This document shows, in pieces, positions 13,101 to 25,439 of a stretch of DNA of 64,000 bases (within the stretch, counting starts at the first letter, position 1; each line of letters starts with the position of its first letter). The notes under the pieces are model-generated. The model saw only the letters and a list, made by a program, of their open reading frames with translations, was not told where the DNA came from and did no database searches. The DNA is from Romanomermis culicivorax (taxonomy: Eukaryota > Nematoda > Enoplea > Mermithida > Mermithidae). The DNA lies in NCBI GenBank assembly GCA_963922205.1, contig CAWUHX010000022.1, positions 1,801,752 to 1,865,751 on the forward strand. Reading direction: 5' to 3'. The translations under genes and the position numbers were made by a program.

Positions 13101-16100
13101 TCCTCAACCCAAAAATTCGCAGAAATACCTTTGTTTACACACAATAAATTTTCTCTGCATATTTTTTGACTGCAGTAGCAGTTTTAAAAAATGGAGAAAC
13201 AAATTTTGGCATTCGATGCAGGTTGATTGTCTGCCCATAGATGAGTACGGACTATTCTGCGCTTCGAGAATCATTTGACGATAGATGGACTATAGATCGC
13301 GCAGATTTATACCTCAGGTAACGTTTCCATTGAAGTTTTTCGCTTTGAACATACCATACGTGTACGTTCTAAGCTCACTTACAGTAAGCCACATCTTTTT
13401 GATCTCAATTTGCATTACTTACTTGGAGATTTAGTCATCGGCATTGCATTTCTCCCAACCAAACAAAAATGGAGCGAACTGAGAGAAAATTTTTGTCGCA
13501 GCGCAGCAGATATTTATTTTGATTTCATGGATTAGATACGGATCAGATTGAAGTCATCCAAAATTTCATTCATTTAATCATCCCATTCAGCATTTCTTTT
13601 TGTAGATTGTTGTAAAGTCAGTTAGAAAGACATATGAAATCTGAATAATTCAGTGATTTTTCGTGTGACACTTTGACGAGTAGTGTATAGATTTCAAAAA
13701 GATAACGTTTCATGCGCATTATACTGTAGAGTGTTTTTAATATGTTTCAAAATCGAAAAATGCCAAAAATTAGCACTGTCGTAAGAAACTAGAAGTTTTA
13801 TCAAACCTTTTACTCAAAAAATTGTTGGAGGCCATTTTATAGATCTCTCAAATTTATTTGAATTTGTTTTTCAAAATATGAAATATAGTGCCTATATTTT
13901 CCCAGGTTTTATCATTTGGAAGTATTTCAATAAAACCAGACTACATAAATCTGTTGTCACATTAAACTGTAAACTCTTAAGAAAAGTAAACTACTCTTCG
14001 CTAGTTTTTGAGTAAAAAGTTCTACAGTAGAGACTGTGAGTAAATGGAATTGATGACAGGATCAATTTTTGTCATTTTTCTATTTATAAGCATTTTATAA
14101 AAGAAGACTATAGTTTCTGTTATGAAAACAACTGCTGATCTTTTGACTTGAAAAAATTGATTCTTCAATCGACGACTCCCTAACCTATAAACAGCATCCG
14201 TTTCCAAAACTGGGTCCGGGTCTTCGAACGCCGCCCTCCTATCCAAAATAGGCCTCAAACGTTCCAAAAACTTTTTCCTCTCCATTTGCATACCGGTTTC
14301 GAATAATTGCGAATCGTATTCCACTCGTGGCGTTTTTTCATCTAAACGCCGATCGTCGGTCAGCCAATCGGGCAAACCGGAATAAAACTGGATGCGTTTG
14401 ACTTTTTTGATCAACAACGATTTTTCCCGCTTATCCAACCAATCCAAGCCCGACAAGGAAAATTTGAACGCCGATAAAATTGCTTGCATCATCGAATCGA
14501 TATCGCTTCGCCAAAAATTGAGATCAATTTTGAGAGCTCTATCGAAATAAATTCGAATCTGCGAAGAAAACGATTTTTATATCAGTAAGACTAAATCCAA
14601 TCTATAGTTAAAATAGTACTATCAGAAATTATTGTAAATAATAAAACTCGAAAGCAGGTACAACGTTCCACGTTTTTACGATTTTCTGTCATGTCTGAAA
14701 ATTTGTAAGCATACACAACTAACCAATAATCGTTTGTTGAGTAAATTTTTTTGAAAAATTATGTATCACCGACCATAATTTTGGAACACTATAGCTGCTG
14801 CATACAGTAAGTCCTATCACAATTCATGTCATAGAATTCGTATCAGAGCATATGATGTCCCACTGTACTTTCAGGGAATTGTAGAAATTTTGGAATTTAT
14901 CAAATGCAGCACTATTTGGATAGCAAGACGTGACTTTTTCAGTTTTTGACAAAACTGTTGACACATCCAACCAGATTACTTTGAACGAAAAATTTGGCTC
15001 AAAAACGGTGTCACTAAACAGTATTCGCGTTCAATAATAGCAGGGCTATTCGATATTTTTTCCGGCTGATTTGCATATTGAGTTTTTCAGCTACATGCAT
15101 GCTCCACACGGACTATCATACAATATTTTGAATCTTGTGAAATACTCATCTGTATCTTTGAGAAACCATCATCAAAACAGTAACTGCCATTTCAGCACTT
15201 TTTTAAAGAGTTCATTACCGAAAATCATAAGTAGTCCAATACTAGTATTTTATGATTTTATTAAGTTTTTTCAATTTTTCTAACTTACTGACGCCGGCGT
15301 GAAAAATTTCAGAACCAAATCTAGACATTTGTCGTCTTGATTTTCGAATTTCTGCCAAATTCTTCTCGGTTGCACGACGTTATCCTTCAAATTTTTAAAA
15401 ACGTTCCTCATCATTTGACTGTACGCCAAATCGATCAACGAACGTTTGTCGTATTTTTCTAAAATGTGAGGCAAAATTTTCAAATATTTCTCGCCCTTGA
15501 GTATAATTTCGGCATTATTCTCAGATAGAGTCTGATAAAAGTTCTGTTCGGTAGGGTACAATTTCTGAAAATAGGATTTCCAATCGACGTATGGCAGTAT
15601 TGTTTTCAACTGGTGAATTTTGATTTTACGTTCCGTTCTACCGTACAAATCGAAAATTTTCCTTATTTCCCGCCTAAATTGAGACATCTCGTCGACTTTG
15701 TCCCTAATTTGGCTAAAATTTAATTTTTGGGCTCTGGGAAATTTAGCCAATTGGTCAGCTAAATGTTTTTTATCGATTTTCGTTTCGGACCAATCGGCAA
15801 CGGGGCTTAAGGCCAAAACTTGGACTTTTCGGCAATCTTTTTGCACCCTGACTATCCCAAATTTGAATAGAAATCCGGTTTGAAAATTAACCTGGAACCA
15901 AATGGCTATTTGCCAAACGTCATTTTCAGAAATTTTGGTTCCATTTTCGGCAATTGTAGAATTCGAACTAAAATCGGAAAATAGAGAAAACGGGCCGATA
16001 TCTTGTTCGACTAATTTGAATAAATTAAATGCAAAGGAGGCATCATCGTCGATTTGGCTACGATTCCGACACTTGTCAAAAAAATACTTCACCGATTTTT

Positions 16101-16506
16101 CGTAGATTTTCGTATAGTTACTCTCCAACTTGATATTTTTTATAGCATGCAAAAGACCGAAATTGAACAACTTCAACGAATGTTCGAATTCGTTGGAATA
16201 GGACCCGAATTTTTGTGTATAATTTTTATGCAAATTAGCCTCCGACCACCGACCGCACGAATATTCGTAAAAACTTTGACAAGCGTCTTTCCTATCGTCC
16301 GTCGAATTTTCGGATAGATTGTCCGACCACGAATATAAATGTTCGTGAAATTGAACGTTCGGAAATTCGTCTTCGTCGTCTAAATTTGCCTGAGTATGAT
16401 TCGCCAACGTTTTGGGACTAATTAGCAGAGATGCTACAACGTAAGCGATAATTATGCAAGAGAAAGACATAATAATAAGCAAAATTCGGAATTTTGTGAG
16501 AAGCAT
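7132..16506 (-). CDS. M13 family zinc metallopeptidase, neprilysin-like, type II membrane protein, four exons
   Basis: Exons on the minus strand are 16506-15289, 14558-14185, 9427-9021 and 7409-7132, with junction phases 0, 2 and 1, all matching; the product is 758 aa. Members cleave extracellular peptides. It has a short cytoplasmic tail, one membrane helix (about residues 6-28, FRILLIIMSFSCII), then an ectodomain opening with the family motif DACQSFYEYSCGRW. Catalytic features are HELMH (566-570), NDNIADVEG (zinc-ligand position 637 is Asp where the family has Glu), TDAVYR (527) where neprilysin has an NA substrate clamp, DAHAPRQAR (His711 and Arg717 conserved) and a terminal CSIW motif with eight extra residues after the Trp. 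I chose Met at 16506. The frame stays open upstream to an acceptor at 16609, so an additional N-terminal exon is possible. The 4.76-kb intron 2 hosts two transposons. It is probably active or weakly active rather than a pseudogene, since no frame is broken. Confidence 0.93.
9625..10707. mobile_element. Foldback element whose ends are 19-bp tandem repeats
   Basis: The left arm (9625-9740) is a row of CCGCTACCTAGTGCACAT units. The right arm (10592-10707) is the inverse, with units TAGCGGATGTGCACTAGG. Both arms keep the same order of variant units, including one interrupted by CATAGTCAGAT. The arms match over about 110 bp. The intervening 0.85 kb is AT-rich with no credible ORF. It lies in intron 2 of the M13 gene. 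The minus-strand reading of the left arm as GCALGSG repeats is an artefact of the tandem unit. Confidence 0.8.
10729..12862. mobile_element. Long-TIR DNA transposon, non-autonomous, copy 1
   Basis: Arms of about 185 bp, 10729-10915 and 12680-12862, are inverted copies. They start AACTAGTTTATTAGAAAATG, run through a segment reading GGATAGTTGCCAAGCTAG, and end near ATTAAAAAATTTTTCATG. The interior has no intact ORF. A second, longer copy in the opposite orientation lies at 44546-47394 and shares interior sequence (compare 11838-11880 with 46088-46140). A lone arm is at about 33288-33375. The element sits in intron 2 of the M13 gene. Confidence 0.8.
13070..13170. repeat. Single diverged copy of the ~99-bp repeat unit
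   Basis: This stretch matches the unit seen seven times at 33540-34170 (shared pieces TTTAATTCCCC, CTCAACCC, ATACCTTTGTTTACAC). It follows directly on sequence (12870-13060) that also follows the lone transposon arm at 33375, so the unit travels with that composite. Confidence 0.6.
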
Positions 16507-16954
16507 TTGGGAAAAGCATCCTAAACTCGACGTTGAATCTTGAGCAGCAATACATTCTGTTGGAATATTTCGTTTGCAGTTTTTTTCAACGAAATGTTTT
16601 AAAACCAACTGTTCGATGACGTGATTGTGAAAGTGAAGAAAAAACGAAATCCTATCTCATGAGAATCATTAGTCACGTAAGGTCCTCTCCTTCAAAGTCT
16701 AATATATCAAAACTGGGCACCTTGTAAACCAACTCTTCATTACACGCATGACTTGATAATTCATTGTTTTAACTTTCTAAAAAAATGTCTTTCAACTTAT
16801 CGTAAAAAACCGTGAAAACCAGTGAAATTTTATTACAATACATCCGTCTAATACAGTAACTTTTTAACAATACAATTTTTGGTAGATTGAATTTCTAGAT
16901 AACAGCAGATAATCTCACTTATTGATCATAAAGTGATAATTTCCAATTCATTGA

Positions 16955-17175
16955 CGTCCATAGTCCGTTTTTCTTGAAACTCTGAAGATACTATTCCTTT
17001 TTTTACCATTTCCAGTTAAACCATATACCACACTGAACTGGAAATTTGTAAGCCTATTCAACGATTTTTGAGTGAAAAATCCTAGAGTAAAGGCATTGTG
17101 TAAACGACTTAAGGTTGATCATAATGTTTTGTTTTTTTTCAATTTACAATTACTTTAGAAGAAACAGACTACAGT
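16955..17175. repeat. Dispersed MITE, ACAGACTATAG family, copy upstream of M13 gene
   Basis: The left end reads CATAGTCCGTTTTTCTTGAAA and the right end AAGAAACAGACTACAG. Between them lie family landmarks such as CTGGAAATTTGTAAG and GAGTGAAAAATCCTA. The best-preserved copy is at 29681-29931. Diverged copies or pieces lie near 14000-14120, 32390-32600, 35470-35660 and 38330-38475. Confidence 0.65.
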
Positions 17176-17178
17176 ACG

Positions 17179-18555
17179 GTGGACGAGACCGGCAAAGTCA
17201 GGAAAAAAATTTTTTCGCCGAGAGAAAAAAATTTGTCACCAAGAAAAAAAATTTTCATCAAAAAAAAAGTTTTCACCATCAAAAAAAAATTTTTGCGCCA
17301 GAAAATTTTCATTCGGCAGCAAAAAAAAAAAATTTTGACCGAAAAAAATTTTTCTCTGCGATGAAAAATTCAAATTTTCATTTTGCCGGTCTTGAGCACC
17401 TGCATCGGCCGCGACCGGCAACTGGACGAGGCCGGCAAACAGTTACAGTAATAGCACTTGCCACTCTTGGGCACCAGCTTCGGCCGAGACCGGTAGAATC
17501 AAGAAAAAAATTTTCGCCAAGAAAAAATTTTTTACGCCGAGAAAGAAAATTTCATTCCAGAAAATTTCTACTTGGCAGCAGAAAAAAATATTTTGAAATA
17601 GAGAAAAAAATTTTGACCGAAAAAATTTTTTTCCATGATGGAAAATGGAAATTTTCATTTTGCCGCTCTCGAGCACCTGCATTAGCCGAGATCGGCAACA
17701 GCCGAGAGCGGCAATAATTGATGAGCATGTTCCATTTATTTTCATCTGCTTCTAATAGCGCGAAAAACAAGAGTAGTAAGAGTGGCCAATTCGAATGGAT
17801 TATTGGCAGCTTTGGTTTAGTTCGTCGTGCTAAGCCTGGAAAGGCTGCAAATTTTAAAAGATAAAAATTGCCATAGAAGCCACACATTTAAAAAAATGCT
17901 ATTCACAGGCCAATAAATGACCGATAATATAAATTTACTGCGGGAAAGCTTTTCTCTGGGCATTTGAATTATTTTCCGATTGTGGCAAACTGGGCATCGA
18001 TCTGTAGATCTCCTTGAGACCGACCCAAAAACATCTTTCAAAAAGTTCATCTAATTTTTTACAGGATTATGGCTGCTAATATTTGATTCTATTAGTAATA
18101 TCACAGTTTTTACTAGTCTTTAGACAGCAAAAAACTTTCAAAAAACTTTAGCCCAGTCTGAATGTAGACCGGTCTTAGGTATGTCGGGGCGGGGTCTCCA
18201 GGTAAAAGTTTTTGTAAAATTTTCGCTCAAAATAAGAAAAATGGTTAAAAGGGTCGCGCTTATGTGCCAAAGGGTCCTAAAAATACTTAGTTGGCGCAAA
18301 AACCCCAAAAATTTGGTATTTTGGCTGAATTCTGATGAAAATTGGTCATTTACTGGCATGTTAATGGCATTTTTTGAAAAATATATAGATTTTATGGCAA
18401 CTTTTATAATAAAAGTTGCAGCTTTTTTGGCTTGGCACGATGAACTAGAGAGCAAAGTTGCCAATAATTCATGCGAATTGGCCGATTATTTGCCGCTCTC
18501 GGCATGCAGGTGCCCGAGAAAATTACCATTTTTCATCACGGGAAAAAAATTTTTC
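17179..18555. repeat. Complex repeat block with A-run/AAAATTTT units and GACCGGCA motifs
   Basis: Two direct copies of about 250 bp (17180-17420 and 17485-17705) alternate runs of A with TTTTCGCC, GACCG and GGCAGCA motifs. Each closes with a stretch like CATTTTGCCGGTC and GAGCACCTGCAT. An inverted, diverged end of the same sequence is at 18480-18555 (TTGCCGCTCTCGGCATGCAG). The ORFs across it are lysine/phenylalanine-rich translations of the homopolymer runs on both strands and are not genes. It is probably a decayed foldback element. Confidence 0.6.
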
Positions 18556-21033
18556 AATAACCCATAACAACCTGAATAATGTTACACTCAGTTTTTCTCG
18601 GTAGCCCTTGTTAGCACTAAAATTCACGTGAACGTGTAAACAATGAACATTCTACCTACACACGATCTCATCAACTGGAGCACATTTAATATCAAAACAT
18701 GGATTCGATAGGTCATCTTCAAAACCGCTGTTCATATGGCTGATCATTTACTTCTAACAGTTTTCACAATACACCAGCATGAATTCTTGTAAAGTTTGAA
18801 GGGTTATAACTCTGTAACAATGTAAAGTCAGTCTTCCATCACACGAGGTAGTTTGTTAATATTAGCTGATGAAGTATAGGCAAGTTTTCTGTTGTTTTGC
18901 ACATTTACGCGAATTTCTGCGTGGAGAAGGCTCACAAGAAAACCGATTGCAATGCACTATCTGCACAATTTCAGAATTAGTACTCGATAGCCCTCCCTCA
19001 CTGAATGGGACGTTTTAGCGCCGGCTATTCGACGCTGGCCGTTTCGGAGCCGTCTAATTTTCTTTTGAAAGAAAAAGACGATATACTGCTGTTATGAAGA
19101 AGCAGGAGATACATAAATTGAAAGATTTGTGCTGGGCGAATAATATCATTTTAATCAGAGCAACTTTGATCGAAACATATTTGATATGATGATCCCATTG
19201 TGGTCTGATTCAGAAGTGAAGATGAGTTTTGGGTGACAGTATTTTTTACCAAAAAGTAGAAACAATGTGAAATGATCTATATTTTTGGTAGCGTAGATCA
19301 GTAATAGCTCAAACATCATTACTCGCCGTGTTCAATTGATTAATCTGTATGAAAAAATGTTCATTATTTAAAAAATTACGTGCAATGTTAAGCAAGATTC
19401 GGTTCTGCGTCCATATATCAGGACGTTCGATTCTCAAAAAGTAATTATTATGACATTATCAAATCTCCCTTTTTTCAGCATCATACCGACGTGAATTAAT
19501 TAAGAAATGAAAACGATTACCTGAGACTTCGACGACGTCTTTTCGGCGCCAGCAATTGCGCCGTTACTTCTAACAACGCTTCTGACAGTAAACTAAATTT
19601 TCCGTTACTTCTAACGTCTCGTTACTTCTAATGTTAGAGGTTAAAAACTTGAAAAATAAATTTACGTAATTCTATTCTTACGGATGGTTCCCTAACATTA
19701 CACAGTATGCAAAGTCTTGACATTAACATTGTGTAAGTTAGGCCAGGGTAAACTTGCAATTCATTCGTTTTTGCTTATGAGAATCCTAATATGGACGATT
19801 CCGATGTTTCAAAAAAGCATTGAGGAAGGAAGGGAATACAAAAAATGTACAAAACATGATATGAGAAAATAATGAACAAAAGGACAAAGAAAGAAACTAA
19901 ATAAGGAAGAAAGGAATGAATATATTATATAGAAGAAAGAAATCGAAGTAAAGCACAACTAATTTGTAAGAAGCGAAAAAATAATATAGATAGTCGGAGA
20001 TTTGAGAGAATGATCAATCAAAGAAGCAACAAATTAGAGAAAACATTTTTAAATTGATCATTTTCTATTTGAATCATATTTGCAAAAAATATGTTCATAA
20101 TAAAAACAGAAAACGTCGTTGCTCTACCACAAATGACCTTCAGCTAAAATGTTTTATATTGTGATTCTTTATTCGATTGCGTTAGTTAGTTAGAAGTGAT
20201 GGATTTCTTCGCACTATCAGAAGTAACGAGATAGAATCCCCGATGCTGTGGCACAGAATTAGCAGCGCCGAAATGTCCTACCGTAGTTGAGTAGGTTCAG
20301 AAACTTACAGTCCTATGTGACATAAAGTTTAGCAGGAAACCGGACTATACAGCCGAGTCGACTGCTAGAAGTAAAGGTCCACTTTAAGCGTATTTAATGC
20401 GGTCATTCTATTGAGGATTACAATTTTGCTAACTTCCTGATTACTTCGTACCCTGATGCCACTGCGGTTTTGTTTTAGTTCATTTATTCGAAAAGTTTTC
20501 TTTTTGGAACATGTTTTCGATTTTCATAGTTGGATGACTTTTTTGAATTCCAGCTTTCTGCTGATGGATAATGACTGACCAACGTTAAAGAGCTGATACA
20601 GGCTAAAAATAGGGAGGATTTATTTTCAGAAAACTTTCGAAAAGGAACTTTTCGAATCTATTAATTTTAGACTTAAGTCTAATGTTGAAAAACTTTTTCA
20701 GACCTTAGCCCGTCGAACGATGTACACATATTTCTGAAAATGATCTTTTGGCAAAAGATGAAGAAAAACCTAAAGACTGGGAGGAGAATAAGAACAATAG
20801 TCTCCAAAATTACGCTTTGTTTTCGGAAATGGGTTTCTGGGCGATTATCATCATTTGTTATGTAGAAAAGGAAGAAAAATAAACAATGAACGTTATCATC
20901 AATCAAAAAAAGGGTCGAAAATTCGTCCCGTCTACATCAGCTGATGATGTGAAAAGCGCGACCAACAAAATCGTGTCTGAAATTTGTGCTTTGTGGTGGG
21001 AGGAGGCATTTGTTAAATAAAATTGCATTTAAT
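18556..21033. other. Intergenic, AT-rich; one candidate foldback element
   Basis: No coding exon is supported. At about 19550-20240 the motif CGTTACTTCTAA is repeated three times at the left end and appears inverted (TTAGAAGT, AGAAGTAACGAG) at the right end, around a purine-rich core (19800-20030, many GAAAGAAA words). This is the layout of a foldback element, but the arms are weak. The promoter of the gene starting at 21034 should lie near 20900-21030; no clear TATA box was seen. Confidence 0.4.
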
Positions 21034-24000
21034 ATGAATATTTTTTGTTGCATACTTGTGACATTTTTCTTTTTTGTACTATTCTCGGAGCATGTATCTT
21101 GCGTGTCGAGTTTCGATCAACAGCTTATGGAGCAGTCGTTCGAGGTAAGTGTACGAGGAATTTTTTCCCATATTTAGCAGCAATGACGATGAGCATTGAC
21201 AACCAAGAAGAATAGGTTACTGTAAAGAAGTTCTAAGTTATTTTATGCCCGTATTCGAAATACCCAGAAATGAAATTCTAGAAGATAGGTGTACTTATCC
21301 ACATGAGTGTCTCAGAATTTCTTGAACTCAACTTTGGTTATGATCCCCCTTTGGTTTGTCGGCTTGAACTGCATCCAAATAGAAGTTTGATGAAACCTGT
21401 TTCATTTTAAACTCCAAAACTATAAAATTTGGATAGCTGTCGATGAGGCTCTTCCAGCTCAATTAAAGAAAACATCTTCCGAAGTGATCTAAATTTCTTT
21501 GCTGGAATTATAGGACATAGAAGATTTGAATTGGTCTCCAGTTGACATGTTTTTGGTATGAGTTGATATTTCAAGTACATCGTTCTGATTCTGTAATGTA
21601 ATTTGTTGAAATTCGTTCAAGATCGTTGGTATGGAGTTACAGATGCAGATTTAAAATCCAACTCTTCAAACACCTTTCATTCAGACCGAAGAAAAATTTT
21701 CCATACTACACATACCAAACTGCAACGACAGGGTCACCCAATGCATCCAACATTTGGACGATCACACAAAAGCGTGCAAACAAATGTGGAAAACCAGTTT
21801 AGGGCGAAATTATGGCGTTTGCTCCGACCGAAAGCACGTCAAAACCGCCTACGAGGCATGGAGCAAAACGAGCGCCCTTTGGCGCCAATCTTTCGTCGAA
21901 TGTTTGACGTCACCGTTGATTCAATCGCCAGCGGCCTCCCGAGATCGTCATTTAGCTTCACCGAAAAAATCTGCTAGAAACTATAGAGAATCTGTAAGAT
22001 TTTGCTCTTAATTTTCGCAGGTTTGTCCATTTTTTAGCGAAAGGAACAAGGTGCAGCGGCAAGGTCATAAAATACAGTAGGATTAACAGTTTCGGACGTC
22101 AAAACCAATTCCGCCTCTCATTATTACATTAAAAATTGACAATTGTGATCTTTATAAAATTTAATGGAAGAGTTGTGGCTTTCTTTTAAAGAATTTTGAG
22201 ATGAATATATGTTGCTTTTCAGACGAGTTGTCGCAGTTTGATTGATGACCTACTATAGCTCATTGTTTTATTTTCGTTTTCTCTCTTGAATAGTTGAAGT
22301 CTTATTCCGACTTCGGATTTCATCAAGGCTGTGGCATCATGCCTGAGGCCAGGTTACTCGGCCAGAATAATATGACGAATATGTTTTTGCAGTGTAAACG
22401 ATCATTTTCAACAAAAAATGATGGAAAGCCATTTGAAGAAATATACAAGCATTATCATAGAGGCAGAAGAGATATACTTCCTTCAGCTCACTGAAATTTT
22501 TGTAGATACATTCGGTCTGCCAGAAAAATTCCCATTTTCTCTGAATAATTGCCTGTTGTGAAGATGTGAATTTTTGTTAATATTAATTATAGATGCTGAT
22601 GCAGGTTTCAGCACTGCGTGTTACATTAGAGTTATGATTTTTTTGTTGTTGTAGCAGCTGATTCTTAATTTGAAATTATACTGAAAAAAGATCAACACTT
22701 TATTGTTGATCTTTTTTTTATTTATTACTAAATTTGTTACAGTCAGTATGAATACAACCATTATAATGTAAAAGTGTCTCATATGGAATACACTTTGAAT
22801 GAAAAAATGGATATCTGTCGTACAGGAATCTCGAAACTACTAAAAAATTTGCTAGATAAAAACTGAACTCGGAAAGCTTAAACATCTACTGCTGGCTCAA
22901 AGATGTTATTGTTCATATCCTGTCAAAGATGTTATTGTTCATATCTTGATATCTATATACCCTAAAATAAAAATCTCGCACATGCTGATTTACGATCAAT
23001 TCAATATCCAACCTCATCGAAGAAATGTTTTCATTTGAGAGCAAAATATTTCTTTTAGAAGCATAGATCGTTTTGAAAAACTTTGACCACGAGTTTCTTG
23101 TGATGTTTTTTGTGTTGTAGGAAATAACTACCAACCGATTTGCGTTTTTGATTCCCCAAAATCACCACGCCCATCACTTTGATAACGTTGTCGAATGTTG
23201 GACCACTTTAGGCGATCATAAGACAAAATGTGAAGAACAATACGCCTTATGTGAACAATATAAAAGGTGAGTCTATCGTGAGGCTGTAATTTTTTGCCCG
23301 CATGCTACAAATTGGAGTAGCCTACTCCACGGTAAAAGGGCTGAGTCGAAGTACCTTTCTTCGGTATGCCCGAAAAGACTGAAATAAAGTGAAGTAAAAA
23401 GTAAGTCGACTGTGTTTCTGTGTATCATAAACCATGAGCAAGTAAAAAGTTATTTTTTTGACTTCATGGAAATGCCCGTTTTGAAAGTGAGCATTCCGGC
23501 GTTGTGCAACTTGAATTTGACATGAGATTTGAATTTTATGAATGAAGTTTTTATGTAATTTCACATTTTCAGAAAAGCTTTGTTGTGTTTGTCGGCATTG
23601 AAAAAAATTTAATGCAATTTCCCCCAGCAGTTATTGAGGTAATTAATACCAAAGTTGTAGTGTACGATGTTATCAAATATCCACAATGACTCAAAAAAAT
23701 GTATGAAATTTGCTCGAAACATTTCTAAGACTGACTCTAAGTTTTCACCGTTCATATTTCACTCAAAACAAGCCGCATGTGATGGGCTGCTCCAACAAAC
23801 TATTGTTCCCTATGCTTTTTCGTGTGCTTCTTTTTGGTATTCCAAAAGGTGGAGCAGTGATGAAATCGAGTTGTCACTCAATAGAGTAAAGAGGGAGTGG
23901 TGTCCAATAGCATAGTATGGCAAATGGGGTATCTTGATCAGTTTCCTTCAAATATACAACTGATATCGCTGAGTTTTAATTTTTGAGTAAGTTATTATAC

Positions 24001-24786
24001 TCCGTTCATTTTGAAATTATCAGTGCAGTGACCCATGCAAGTAAGTTCAATACGGAAAAAACTTTTCTTCCATGATATAGTCTTCTTGATGAGCGCTCCT
24101 TTCAACCACTTCAAGATTATCCAAATTAATTTCCTGATCTCTTGTAAGGCTGCGTATACCAAAACCCGACCACGGCATCGATTATTTTAAAACAAATGGA
24201 GTATAGAAAGCTTATTACCGTAATCAATAAAAAACCTTTCTCATTAGCGAGCGGCAAACAGAACTTTTGGAAATGGCCAAGTGGCCCAAGTTTCTCGAAC
24301 AGCAATCAGGTATTGATGTAGTTTTGTCCAAATCGACAGTAGATAGGCATCATTTTTTTCAGTGATTTTTGCCATTCCCATTCTCATGAAGAAATTCAGC
24401 TTTTCAAACAGTACAAAGTTTTCACTGAGTGAAAATTTTGTATCAATAAATTCAACCTTCTTCTTTGGTTTCCGCTCATTCTATTATTTTAAACTAAATG
24501 GGGTGGTGGCTCAAACCGCCTTTTCTACATCCCTTCCTCTCTGTAAATTTCACCATTTTTCTCCGAGATTAGATGTTTGGCGATATCCAAAGTTGAATTG
24601 AATCCATTGTCGAAACGGCTGTCCGACTTAGCCAAACAAAGCCAAAAGAAAAGCCGAACCTATTTCGATCGGTTGGGTACCTGTTTGGAGGCCAACGCAA
24701 CGGTTCCGGGTCCAGTTTCCGGTCGATATAATCAAAAGCAGTTGATGAAATCGAAGCGTTATTATCATCAAACCCAACATCAGTAG
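21034..24786 (+). CDS. Secreted two-module cysteine-containing helical protein, five exons
   Basis: Exons are 21034-21144, 21514-21555, 21685-21993, 23121-23266 and 24573-24786, phases 0,0,0,2, giving 273 aa with stop TAG 24784-24786. The N-terminus MNIFCCILVTFFFFVLFSEH is a strong signal peptide, likely cut after the Cys at position 23. The mature chain has two similar modules. Module A (exon 3) starts TQCIQHLDDHTKAC and ends FVECL; module B (exons 4-5) starts VECWTTLGDHKTKC and ends LGTCL. Both begin Cys-x10-Cys with a DH in the loop and span 54 and 61 residues from first to last Cys. A short HHAHH cluster precedes module B, and the tail is basic and Gln-rich. I do not recognise the family; an extracellular disulfide-stabilised helical protein is inferred. 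AATAAA lies at 24989. Confidence 0.72.
22294..22494 (+). CDS. Possible alternative terminal exon of the secreted protein gene
   Basis: An open frame directly follows an acceptor (TTGAATAG at 22286-22293) in phase 0, the same phase in which exon 3 ends at 21993. It runs 66 codons to TGA 22492-22494. Used instead of exons 4-5 it would give a 220-aa, single-module isoform. It has only two cysteines and no similarity to module B. It may be a chance ORF. Confidence 0.2.
   Translation: MKSYSDFGFHQGCGIMPEARLLGQNNMTNMFLQCKRSFSTKNDGKPFEEIYKHYHRGRRDILPSAH
24080..24500. repeat. Dispersed ~500-bp repeat in intron 4 of the secreted protein gene
   Basis: It shares long blocks with 38580-38910 (for example TTATTACTGTAATCAATAAA, TTGACAGT near GGCATCAT, TTGGTTTCCGCT) and, partly in inverse order, with 31040-31640. 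The borders are unclear and it has no ORF. Confidence 0.6.
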
Positions 24787-25439
24787 GATTTTTCTACATC
24801 ATGTTTATAATTATATCGTCTCATTTATAATCAAGCGTCTCATTTATGCGCGTTTTAGTGTCTTATAATACAACAATCAAACCGAACAAAGACAACGGGA
24901 GGCTCTTTTGAATTTTGATTCATTGACCTGATCATTGATCACCATCACCTAAAGAAAAAATGAAACGCATACACACCTGCTTGTAAATAATAAAAGTGGG
25001 AAGCAAGTAACATTATTTCATATCTTTACGATTTTCTGCCAGCCTGACTATGCCAGATAAATAGGGCTGAAAATTAAAAGGATTCAAATTGTTGTTTCCT
25101 TGTCGAATTCCTGATAGCCATAGAACAGTCGATGAAGTTCAAAATTTTGATTATTTTCCAGAATGAGCGCATTTTTGGTGAATAACAAGCATTTTTAACG
25201 TTTTTCTGAAAATGCTCGGAAAATAAAAAGTTCTATAAAAAACCAATATATCAATCGGATTCCCCGTGCATAATAACCTCCCCTCTCTGGTATTCTCCCT
25301 AAAATCCAATTGCGCCCTTCGCCAGCAAACGTGACCTCAGGAATCTACTCTGAATGGTTCCCGTAAATATGAACGTAGAAGGTGGAGCAACGCTTTTCAT
25401 TGGCTAGTCTCAGAAACTGTCACCCTTTGATGTGCCGCC

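Noticed and set aside
17115..17745. Lys/Phe-rich ORFs on both strands
   Set aside because: They translate the A/T-run repeat block at 17179-17710 in every frame; composition is dictated by the repeat.
18181..18567. 128-codon plus-strand ORF
   Set aside because: No homology or splice context; it partly overlaps the 17179-18555 repeat block and has a mirror ORF on the other strand.
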